Assembly: GCA_019308525.1 (NCBI GenBank)
Contig: JAFDIC010000194.1
Coordinates: 7,392 to 12,709 of the forward strand
Source: Deltaproteobacteria bacterium
GTDB taxonomy: Bacteria > Desulfobacterota > DSM-4660 > Desulfatiglandales > HGW-15
Direction of reading: 5' to 3'
DNA length: 5,318 nt
The notes under the pieces were generated by a model. It was not told where the DNA came from. It saw only the letters and a program-made list of their open reading frames with translations, and ran no database searches. Both the position numbers and the translations under genes were made by a program. Positions 1 to 5,318 of this stretch are shown piece after piece. The stretch's first letter is position 1; each line of letters opens with the position of its first letter.

Positions 1-1117
1 CGAGCATGGCCTTAGCGTCCAAAAAGTCTTCCATTGAAGGGCCATAGAACACGACTTTGCCCCATACCGCCGCTTCCAAGGGGTTTTGCCCCCCGGCCGG
101 GATGAGGCTGCCACCACAGAAAATGATATCCCCCACACTGTAAAGCTTGAACAGTTCCCCGAAATTGTTGATTATCACCACGGGTTCGATTCTCTTGGTT
201 CCGGGCTTCTCAAGGTCCGTCCTTAGTTGATATTTTATTCCCTTGGACTTCAAGGCCTCCTCAATAAGCCGTGTTCTCTTGATATGTCTTGGGGCTATGG
301 CCAGTACCATGTTCGGAAACTTCTTGAATAGTGCTTCGTACACTTCCAGGATAAACCTCTCTTCTCCCTTCCGGATGCTTCCTGCGATGAAGACCTTCTG
401 AGACCCTCGCAAGTTCAACAGAGTCCGCATCTCCTCCTCTATTTCCGGGTGAGCCATATCAATCAGCAATTCGTATTTTGAATTCCCGTTCACAAGGACC
501 TTCCTTGGATCCGCTCCCAGTCTTACTATTCGGTTTGCATCTTGATCGGAGATCATGCTGAAGACATCTATCTTCCCCAGGACGTCCCGGAACAGGGGCC
601 TGAACTTCAGGTATGTGTTGATGGATCTTGGGGAAATACGCCCGTTGATCAGGGCGGTTTTGATGCCCCTGGAGTTTAGCTCCCAGATCCATCGGGGCCA
701 CAGCTCTGTCTCCATAAACACCATGACGTCCGGCCTCGCCCGGGAAAGGGCCTTTCTTACCGAGAAACCCACGTCAATAGGGGAATAGAATACGGGGATA
801 TCTTTCAGGCTTTTGGCGGCGAGGGAACGGCCATGCTCGGTCGTAGTGGACAACAGGATAGAGCAATCCGGGAGAATCTCTTTCAGGGCATCGGTGACAG
901 GAATCGCCGCCCTCACCTCGCCCAGGGAAACCGCATGTATCCAGATTCGCGGAGTGCCCTCTGTATCTTGACAAACCGCTCGGGGGATGATACCCACCCG
1001 CTCCTTCAATCCCTGTTGATAGCGTCCAGACAGCCAGATATATACCAGGAAAGGAGAAAATCCGGCCAGGAACACCCCGGAGGCCAATAACCTGTATAAC
1101 CAATAGGTGCGATTCAT
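1..1117 (-). CDS. waaA: 3-deoxy-D-manno-octulosonic acid (Kdo) transferase, C-terminus cut by window edge
   Basis: Transfers Kdo from CMP-Kdo to lipid IVA at the cytoplasmic face of the inner membrane, an early step of LPS core assembly. The minus-strand frame is open from an ATG at 1117 to the left edge: 372 codons of a family that usually has about 420-440, so roughly 50-60 C-terminal residues are missing. Seen: a hydrophobic N-terminal segment (about residues 6-30) that would anchor it to the membrane; HAVSLGE at 61-67, whose Glu67 matches the family's catalytic base; ETELWP 136-141; NGRIS 158-162; GNSKYE 211-216; GSIRKGEE 246-253; APRH 275-278; and the CMP-Kdo-side block from GEL (320) through GGSLIPAGGQNPLE (335-348). 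Many relatives have His where this one has Gln (GGQN), but Gln is also common. The start is preceded only by a weak GAG six bases upstream. An in-frame TTG at 1156 is less likely because its AAGGGGA lies one base away. Also called kdtA. Mono- versus bifunctional activity cannot be told from this. Family assignment is very secure. Confidence 0.95.
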   Translation of the reverse strand, partial: MNRTYWLYRLLASGVFLAGFSPFLVYIWLSGRYQQGLKERVGIIPRAVCQDTEGTPRIWIHAVSLGEVRAAIPVTDALKEILPDCSILLSTTTEHGRSLAAKSLKDIPVFYSPIDVGFSVRKALSRARPDVMVFMETELWPRWIWELNSRGIKTALINGRISPRSINTYLKFRPLFRDVLGKIDVFSMISDQDANRIVRLGADPRKVLVNGNSKYELLIDMAHPEIEEEMRTLLNLRGSQKVFIAGSIRKGEERFILEVYEALFKKFPNMVLAIAPRHIKRTRLIEEALKSKGIKYQLRTDLEKPGTKRIEPVVIINNFGELFKLYSVGDIIFCGGSLIPAGGQNPLEAAVWGKVVFYGPSMEDFLDAKAML

Positions 1118-1163
1118 ACCATACTCGATGTGCCGCCAGAAAGACTTGTCTGCCAAATCCCCT

Positions 1164-1180
1164 TATATCTATATGATATA
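1164..1180. repeat. AT-rich 6-5-6 inverted repeat upstream of waaA
   Basis: TATATC (1164-1169) and GATATA (1175-1180) are perfect inverted arms around TATAT. It lies 47-63 bases upstream of the waaA start in the AT-richest part of the gap, so it may overlap a -10 element for waaA (TATCAT or TATAGA read on the minus strand) or bind a protein. AT-only dyads of this size also arise by chance. Confidence 0.35.
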
Positions 1181-1193
1181 GTAAAATAATACA

Positions 1194-1210
1194 AGGAGAG
1201 AAACTCTCCT
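1194..1210. repeat. Perfect 7-bp stem with 3-base loop in the intergenic region
   Basis: AGGAGAG (1194-1200) and CTCTCCT (1204-1210) are exact reverse complements around AAA. Read on the minus strand the stem is followed by a T-rich stretch (TTGTATTATTTT), which gives a weak terminator or attenuator appearance ahead of waaA. The run is interrupted and no upstream minus-strand gene needs terminating. A protein-binding site is equally possible. Function unknown. Confidence 0.4.
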
Positions 1211-1283
1211 GCCGGTGCCTGAACACCCTTCCCCTCCTGTCCTGCGCTTCAAGGAAAAGATGCCTCTAATCGCGGATTTTGGG

Positions 1284-1311
1284 TTGACACTGGATTTCTG
1301 GTTTGTATACT
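1284..1311 (+). promoter_or_regulatory. Sigma-70-type promoter of the gntR-livHMGF operon
   Basis: A perfect -35 TTGACA (1284-1289) is followed after 16 bases by TATACT (1306-1311), five of six matches to the TATAAT consensus. Transcription would begin near 1318, giving a leader of about 30 bases before the TTG start of the regulator gene. It is the best promoter match I noticed in the window and is correctly placed to drive the whole plus-strand operon. Confidence 0.75.
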
Positions 1312-1329
1312 GAATTACGAATACAGTAT
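1307..1329. promoter_or_regulatory. Operator-like inverted repeat over the -10 box and start site
   Basis: Arms ATACTGAATT (1307-1316) and AATACAGTAT (1320-1329) pair at 9 of 10 positions around a 3-base centre. A second, overlapping perfect dyad, GAATAC-A-GTATTC, spans 1319-1331. FadR-subfamily GntR regulators often bind short TnGTnnACnA-like palindromes, and GTATAC (1305-1310) beside this dyad resembles that core. A protein bound here would cover the -10 and the start site and should block transcription. The gene just downstream encodes such a regulator, so autorepression relieved by a ligand is the natural inference. Confidence 0.55.
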
Positions 1330-1333
1330 TCAT

Positions 1334-1342
1334 AAGGGGAGG
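1334..1342 (+). promoter_or_regulatory. Ribosome binding site deciding the TTG start of gntR
   Basis: AAGGGGAGG sits 9 bases before the TTG at 1352 and supports that rare start codon. A nearer TTG at 1344 is out of frame. No in-frame ATG occurs before the HTH domain; the first internal Met lies inside it. Confidence 0.75.
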
Positions 1343-1351
1343 CTTGCGAAA

Positions 1352-2041
1352 TTGGACCTGGCGAACGGGTTTAAGATACAGCCACGACCTACTATCCGCG
1401 AAGAGGTCTACGAATACCTCCGCCGCATGATCCTGATAGGGAAAATCCCGAGTGGGGAAAGGCTGGTGGAGGCAAAGCTTGCCGAGGAACTCCAGATCAG
1501 CCGAACCCCGGTGCGCGAGGCCCTTAACAGGCTTGAAATGGAAAAACTGATATCTCCTCTCCCAAAGGCGGGTTACCAGGTGAGAAGCTTCAGTGAACAG
1601 GAAGTAAAAGAGATTTGCGACATAAGGATGGTTACCGAAGCACTGGCGGCAAAGTGGGCGGCCAGCAAGATAACCCCGGGAGAGCTGAAACGCTTGGACG
1701 AGATGATTGATCTTACGAATAAGTTCATAGAGGAGAAAGAGGCGGAGAGAGTGGTTGAACTTGATACGGAATTCCATGACGCTATCTGCAAGATCAGCGG
1801 AAGCGAAAGGATTGACGAAATCAACCAGCGGCTGCGGGATCATATGCTCAAGTTCAGGATGCAGGGCCTGTGTATCGCCGAGGTAGCGAGAAGATCCAAT
1901 GAGGGACACAAGAGGATCGCTACTGCTATCCGCAACAAGGATGTGCAGGAAATTGAGGCTGCATTTCGATATCACCTTTCGTGGACAAAAAAAGATGTCA
2001 CCCGCATCATCAGAAACAGCAAAAGGGGAAGCATTCGGTAG
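1352..2041 (+). CDS. GntR-family transcriptional regulator, FadR subfamily with FCD domain
   Basis: A 229-residue DNA-binding regulator of typical length for the FCD group. The N-terminal winged helix-turn-helix covers about residues 12-78: TIREEVYEYLRRMI, then AKLAEELQISRTPVREALNRLE, the classic GntR recognition-helix pattern (SRTPVREAL, 50-58). The FCD effector domain follows (about 84-215). It keeps the family's metal/ligand-binding residues: Asp138 and His142 in the DxxFH motif, His186 in GHKRI, and His208 in FRYHL. It therefore should bind a small carboxylate-type ligand through a metal. The start is TTG with a strong Shine-Dalgarno sequence. It ends TAG 11 bases before livH, so it is probably co-transcribed with the transporter and regulates it and itself through the dyad at 1307-1329. 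The ligand is unknown; the transported compound or a catabolite is a reasonable guess. Confidence 0.92.
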   Translation: MDLANGFKIQPRPTIREEVYEYLRRMILIGKIPSGERLVEAKLAEELQISRTPVREALNRLEMEKLISPLPKAGYQVRSFSEQEVKEICDIRMVTEALAAKWAASKITPGELKRLDEMIDLTNKFIEEKEAERVVELDTEFHDAICKISGSERIDEINQRLRDHMLKFRMQGLCIAEVARRSNEGHKRIATAIRNKDVQEIEAAFRYHLSWTKKDVTRIIRNSKRGSIR

Positions 2042-2052
2042 GACAGAGGAGT

Positions 2053-2925
2053 ATGTTTGAGGTATCAAGCATAGTCTTGCTTCAGAGTATCGTCAACGGA
2101 TTGGTCCTCGGCTGGATATATATCCTGATGGCTTTGGGCATGAGTCTTATCCTGAGCATAACGAATATCCTTCAATTTGCCCACGGCGAGGTGTACATGC
2201 TCGGCGCTTATGTCGCCTATTATTTTTGTGTTGTCATGGGGTTCAATTTCTACCTGTCCATCCTGATCAGCGTTTTGTCAATGGCGCTCCTAGGCCTTGT
2301 GCTTGAGAGGTTTTTCTTTCGTCCACTCCGTGCCGAATTCTTGCCCAGCATGATTGTTGCTCTTGGCCTGATGATAATGCTTCAATCTATTGTAACAGTG
2401 GGTTTTGGGATCAATCCAAAGGCTATCCCAAGCTTTGCGCCTGAGAGCCTGGAGCTCTTCGGGATGATGGTTGGTCAAGACAGGCTCATTGCTGTTGGAA
2501 TCAGCGTTGCCCTCACCCTTATGCTGTTTGTCTTTCTCAAGAAATCCCGGTATGGGCTGGCATTGACTGCCGCGCCTCAAAACCGGGAAGCCTGTGTCCT
2601 GCAAGGTATAAATCCTGATACCATGTCTGCCATTGCAATGGCCATTGGAAGCGGATTGGCCGCAGTGGGGGGTGCTTTGATGGGGGCCACACTGGTCCTG
2701 AATACCTTTATGGGCAGTACGGCCCTTCTGAAGGGGATTGTAATCATCGTCCTGGGTGGTATGGGCAGCCTTCTGGGTGTGATCGCAGGAGGAATTATCC
2801 TGGGTCTTGTGGATGGAGTAGTCCTCGTCGTGATGGGGCCCATAGCAGCCTCGATAGCTCCTCTGCTCCTGGTCGTCGTGATACTGGTGATACGGCCTTT
2901 AGGATTGTTCGGTCATGAATTTTGA
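2053..2925 (+). CDS. livH: LIV/HAAT-type ABC transporter permease, LivH-like
   Basis: One of the two inner-membrane channel subunits of a hydrophobic amino acid/amide-type importer; 290 residues, the usual length. It is almost entirely hydrophobic, with the multiple membrane segments of the family. Recognisable family blocks are NILQFAHGEVYMLGAY (38-53, compare the usual NLAHGEFYMLGAY), the cytoplasmic loop contacting the ATPase at AAPQNREACVLQGIN (173-187), GSGLAAVGGALMGA (199-212), and VLGGMGSLLGVIAGGIILG (233-251). I chose ATG 2053 because it gives the standard LivH N-terminus and has AGGA (2040-2043) nine bases upstream. A GTG at 1981 would add 24 polar residues overlapping gntR and is unlikely. 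It overlaps livM by 11 bases, which suggests coupled translation. Substrate not determinable. Confidence 0.93.
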   Translation: MFEVSSIVLLQSIVNGLVLGWIYILMALGMSLILSITNILQFAHGEVYMLGAYVAYYFCVVMGFNFYLSILISVLSMALLGLVLERFFFRPLRAEFLPSMIVALGLMIMLQSIVTVGFGINPKAIPSFAPESLELFGMMVGQDRLIAVGISVALTLMLFVFLKKSRYGLALTAAPQNREACVLQGINPDTMSAIAMAIGSGLAAVGGALMGATLVLNTFMGSTALLKGIVIIVLGGMGSLLGVIAGGIILGLVDGVVLVVMGPIAASIAPLLLVVVILVIRPLGLFGHEF

Positions 2926-3904
2926 CACAAAACGCAAAAACTCCATCTACCTGGCAGTCCTTATCATCCTGTTGTTCTTGGTACCGCTTTTCCTGAAGAG
3001 TGATTACTGGCTTCACGTGCTGTCCGTAGCGGGAATCAATATCATGTTGACGGTCAGTGTGCACACCATCTGGTGTGCGGGTGAATTGCTGCTGGGCACG
3101 GCAGGCATCATGGCCCTGGGCGCTTATAGCTCGGCCGTCCTGGCCATGAGACTGGGAATTACTGTTTGGTTGGCCATGCTGCTGGGCGGTGTGGTGTGCG
3201 CCCTTTTCGCGGTAGTTCTTGGGAATGTCTTTATGAGGGCAAAGGGCATCTATTTCAGTATCCTTACCCTGCTTTCCGGCGAAATAATCAGATTGACCGC
3301 ATGGTATTATAGAAGCCTGACCGGCGGACCGGTAGGCCTGTCCCATATCCCTCCTCCCGGACAAATCAAGATCCCCGGTATACCCGTAGTAACTTTTCAA
3401 AGCAAGGAATCTTACTATTAACTCATCCTGATTGTCGCCTTTTTCTCTCTCCTGGTTATGTTTCGTTTGCAAAAGTCCCAGCTGGGTCTGGTATGGAGGA
3501 TCATAAAGGAAAGGGATGAACTGGTTGCTTCAGTAGGAATAGACGTGCTGGGGTACAAGATCTTTGCCTTTGCATCAGGATGCTTTTTTATTGGTATTGC
3601 CGGATCCCTGTACGCACACTTTATGCATCTACTTGCGGCTGATGCAAGCGGGAAATTTGGGATGTTTAGTTCCATTTACATACTCATTTACATGGTGATC
3701 GGCGGTGAAAAAAGATTTGCGGGGCCTATCATCGGTGCTTTTGTTTTGACAGTGCTGCCGGAGGTGATAAGGCCGATGCAGGAGTACCGGCCCATATTTT
3801 TTGGGGGTATGGTCATATTGATCATCTTCTTTATGCGCGGTGGAATCATCGGCCTCACGGGCCCTCTCTCTAGGTGGACGGGAAGGGAAAAGGCAACAGC
3901 TTGA
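2915..3904 (+). pseudogene. livM: LIV/HAAT-type ABC transporter permease LivM, interrupted by an in-frame TAA
   Basis: The second channel subunit, partner of LivH. The reading frame spans 329 codons, a normal LivM length, but codon 169 (3419-3421) is TAA. Upstream part: several membrane helices, GELLLGTAGIMALGAY (matching the usual GQLSLGxAxFxxxGAY), FMRAKGIYFSILTL, and TGGPVGL. Downstream part in the same frame: LILIVAFFSLLVM, the ATPase-contact loop GLVWRIIKERDELVASVGID (191-210), YMVIGGEKRFAGPIIGAFVLTVLPE, and the C-terminal helix near FFGGMVILIIFFMRGGIIGL. The sequence SYY-stop-LILIV reads as a conserved YYxL helix start in which Tyr (TAT/TAC) became TAA. The first in-frame ATG after the stop (3458) lacks a ribosome site and falls in a membrane helix. 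As written, the product would be a 168-residue fragment without the coupling loop, so the transporter would be dead. Sequencing error is a real alternative. Start ATG 2915 has AGGA ten bases upstream (2901-2904). Confidence 0.88.
3419..3421 (+). other. In-frame TAA nonsense codon inside livM
   Basis: The codons read TCT TAC TAT TAA CTC ATC CTG. LivM-like sequence continues in the same frame on both sides, so a single substitution explains it and no insertion or deletion is needed. The other reading frames seen here show no other internal stop, and the complete genes end in TAG, TGA and TAG. A reassigned TAA cannot be excluded on this alone, but no bacterial code is known in which TAA means Tyr. 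Confidence 0.9.
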
Positions 3905-3963
3905 ATCGAAAGTGCGGGATCATCACTTGGGTGAGGCAGGGTGTGAATCCAAAAGAGTCACAA

Positions 3964-4731
3964 ATGCTCAAGACCGAGGGGCTCACCAAATACTTTGGGG
4001 GTTTAGGCGCTGTCGTTGACCTGGAATTCAGCGTCTTCGAGGGACAGGTGACCGGAATAATCGGTCCGAACGGCGCTGGTAAGAGCACGGTTCTTAACAT
4101 GATAGCCGGTTCCATATCGCCTACAGGGGGCAGGATCTATTTCAAGGGAGAAGACGTGACGAATGTTCCACCACATATGATGGCGAGGAGAGGGATTGCC
4201 CGGGTCTTTCAGTCAAACACTCTTTTCGAAAATGAATCGGTCATAACGAATGTCAGGGTCGGTCTTTACCGACATTCCAAGATCGGTTTCTTGGGCGCCT
4301 TCCTCAATACCTCCTACACGCAAAACCGCGAAAAGGTCCTGTATGAAGAGGCCTTGAGAATTCTTGAGTTCATCGGGCTGGCGGATCAAAAGGATCAACA
4401 TGCAGTCAACCTGCCTCATGGAAGTCAACGCGTTTTGTGCCTAGGCGTAGCCATGGCTGTCAAGCCGGATCTTCTGCTTCTCGATGAACCCTTGACCGGA
4501 ATGAATGCAGAGGAAGTGGATGCTATGATCTCCATGATCAAGACCCTTAGAGACGAGAAAAACATAACGAGTATCATAGTGGAGCACAATATGAGGGCAG
4601 TGATGAGACTCTGCGATCATATCATCGTGCTCAATTACGGGGAAAAGATTGCCGAAGGTCCACCGGGCGAGATAAGTCAAAATCCCTCAGTGATCCAAGC
4701 ATACCTGGGAACTGAAGAGAATGATGCTTAG
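3964..4731 (+). CDS. livG: LIV/HAAT-type ABC transporter ATP-binding protein, LivG-like
   Basis: A cytoplasmic ATPase subunit that pairs with LivF and drives the LivH/LivM channel; 255 residues, exactly the usual LivG size. Motifs: A-loop region YFGG (10-13), Walker A GPNGAGKST (34-42), Q-loop VFQ (81-83), the LivG-specific insert with aromatic and polar residues (about 100-125), signature LPHGSQR (150-156), Walker B LLLLDEP (170-176), TGMN after the D-loop, and the H-switch IIVEHNM with His208. The signature departs from the canonical LSGGQ and also from the more common LivG LSYGQQR. I recall LPHGxQR from a sub-branch of this family, so it is probably functional. ATG 3964 gives the standard N-terminus (MLKTEGLTKYFGG). 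A GTG at 3943 with GAGG six bases upstream is a credible alternative adding seven residues. The 59-base gap after livM is the longest in the operon. Confidence 0.94.
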   Translation: MLKTEGLTKYFGGLGAVVDLEFSVFEGQVTGIIGPNGAGKSTVLNMIAGSISPTGGRIYFKGEDVTNVPPHMMARRGIARVFQSNTLFENESVITNVRVGLYRHSKIGFLGAFLNTSYTQNREKVLYEEALRILEFIGLADQKDQHAVNLPHGSQRVLCLGVAMAVKPDLLLLDEPLTGMNAEEVDAMISMIKTLRDEKNITSIIVEHNMRAVMRLCDHIIVLNYGEKIAEGPPGEISQNPSVIQAYLGTEENDA

Positions 4732-5318
4732 AGTGAAAGACCTGAGGGTGTATTATGGTGGAGTTGAAGCCCTAAAGGGAATCTCGCTTGACCTGGGGGA
4801 AAGAGAAATCATATCCCTCGTGGGAAGCAACGGCGCAGGTAAGAGCACCACACTGAGGGCAATATCCGGGCTGGTGAAACTCGCCGGGGGAGAGATCCAT
4901 TTCAGAAACAGCAGGATTGATCGCTTAAGGCCTCAAGAGATCGTCAAACTAGGGATAGGCCATGTGCCGGAAGGAAGGAACGCCTTTCCTTACATGACCG
5001 TTCTGGAAAACCTCAGGCTGGGGGCCTTTCTGAGAAAGGACAGGAGCGACATAGAAAGAAGCCTTGATCAGCTCTTTGACCACTTTCCGGTGCTGAGAGA
5101 AAGGAGGAGACAGCAGGCCAGGACATTGAGCGGTGGAGAACAACAGATGCTGGTTATCGCCCGGGCACTGATGGGTAGGCCTGATCTGCTTCTGATGGAT
5201 GAACCCTCTTTAGGGCTCGCACCGGTGATGGTCCAGGAGATAGGTAGAATCATTGAAGAGATCAATGAGAGAGGCACAAGCATTCTCCTCGTGGAACAGA
5301 ATGCCCGGCTGGCTCTCA
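4724..5318 (+). CDS. livF: LIV/HAAT-type ABC transporter ATP-binding protein, LivF-like, cut by right edge
   Basis: The second ATPase subunit of the importer. 198 codons are present of about 235, so the last 35-40 residues lie outside the window. Motifs: YYGGVEAL (10-17), Walker A GSNGAGKST (34-42; most LivF have GANGAGKST), the LivF-type VPEGR that takes the place of the Q-loop glutamine (81-85), FPYMTVLENL (88-97), signature LSGGEQQ (135-141), Walker B LLLMDEP (155-161), SLGLAP (162-167), and LLVEQN (188-193), in which Gln192 replaces the H-switch His as is normal for LivF. It overlaps the end of livG by 8 bases. Two tandem in-frame ATGs occur at 4721 and 4724; the second is better spaced from AAGAG (4715-4719). 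No frame damage is seen. Confidence 0.95.
   Translation, partial: MLRVKDLRVYYGGVEALKGISLDLGEREIISLVGSNGAGKSTTLRAISGLVKLAGGEIHFRNSRIDRLRPQEIVKLGIGHVPEGRNAFPYMTVLENLRLGAFLRKDRSDIERSLDQLFDHFPVLRERRRQQARTLSGGEQQMLVIARALMGRPDLLLMDEPSLGLAPVMVQEIGRIIEEINERGTSILLVEQNARLAL

Larger units (their letters stand above)
1118..1351. other. Divergent intergenic control region between waaA and the gntR-liv operon
   Basis: This 234-bp gap separates two head-to-head genes. I find no credible gene in it. Its right half carries a strong-looking promoter, an operator-like dyad and the Shine-Dalgarno sequence for the regulator gene. Its left half is AT-rich around 1164-1192 and contains two short inverted repeats; the waaA promoter is presumably there but has no clear -35/-10 pair. 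The minus-strand open frame through this gap (774-1226) runs in a different frame from waaA and has no recognisable protein features. Confidence 0.7.

Noticed and set aside
774..1226. 150-codon minus-strand frame over the start of waaA
   Set aside because: It is out of frame with the clear waaA reading (HAVSLGE, ETELWP), is low in recognisable motifs and extends across the promoter region.
1169..2068. 299-codon open frame on the minus strand opposite the regulator gene
   Set aside because: It is a shadow of the GntR/FCD gene: the plus strand shows intact HTH and FCD motifs, whereas this translation has no recognisable domain and runs into the intergenic control region.
3419..3421. Stop codon recoding (selenocysteine or pyrrolysine type)
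   Set aside because: Those systems use TGA and TAG, not TAA, and no special downstream structure is apparent.
2795..3472. 225-codon minus-strand frame opposite livH/livM
   Set aside because: Gln/His/Asp-rich composition typical of antisense to membrane-protein codons. It starts and ends inside the two permease genes and has no domain.
3458..3904. The downstream half of livM as an independent small permease gene
   Set aside because: Its ATG has no Shine-Dalgarno sequence, lies within a membrane helix, and the LivM frame is continuous through the stop codon. It is the tail of an interrupted gene.
4248..4276. Inverted repeat GTCGGT-CTTT-ACCGAC with flanking AATGTC/GACATT inside livG
   Set aside because: It lies wholly within conserved coding sequence, has no T run, and is best explained by codon coincidence.
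1..5318. CRISPR arrays, tRNA/rRNA genes, insertion sequences or prophage parts
   Set aside because: No direct-repeat arrays, RNA gene signatures, transposase motifs or terminal repeats were seen; nearly all of the window is accounted for by six ordinary genes.

Overview
The window looks like part of a Gram-negative bacterial chromosome. A Kdo transferase gene (waaA/kdtA, lipid A/LPS assembly) lies on the minus strand. Facing away from it on the plus strand is an operon for a LIV/HAAT-type ABC importer. The base composition is moderate, the genes are tightly packed, and the KdtA variant carries a GGQNPLE motif. Together these fit a Desulfobacterota/deltaproteobacterial or similar environmental lineage, but that placement is an inference from general sequence character and was not tested.

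Layout. Positions 1-1117 (minus) hold the N-terminal 372 codons of waaA/kdtA, with the C-terminus beyond the left edge. Positions 1118-1351 form a 234-bp divergent control region. It contains two small dyads, a good sigma-70-type promoter (1284-1311) and a 23-bp operator-like inverted repeat (1307-1329) sitting on the -10 box and predicted transcription start. The plus-strand genes are: a GntR/FadR-type regulator with an FCD ligand domain (1352-2041, TTG start); livH permease (2053-2925); livM permease (2915-3904, interrupted by one in-frame TAA at 3419-3421); livG ATPase (3964-4731); and livF ATPase (4724 to the right edge, C-terminus missing). Junctions are short or overlapping (11 nt, -11 nt, 59 nt, -8 nt), so one transcript is likely.

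How the genes fit together. LivH and LivM would form the membrane channel and LivG and LivF the two nucleotide-binding subunits of a hydrophobic amino acid/amide-type importer. The GntR protein, encoded first in the same transcription unit and preceded by a dyad over its own promoter, probably autoregulates the operon in response to the imported compound or a derivative. No periplasmic substrate-binding protein is encoded in the window, so the substrate cannot be assigned; 'branched-chain amino acid' is only the family label.

The most notable observation is the livM nonsense codon. The reading frame and LivM homology continue in the same frame on both sides, so it is a single-codon interruption and not a frameshift. 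It could be a genuine inactivating mutation, a sequencing or assembly error, or (least likely) readthrough. I see no clearly novel multi-gene system here.
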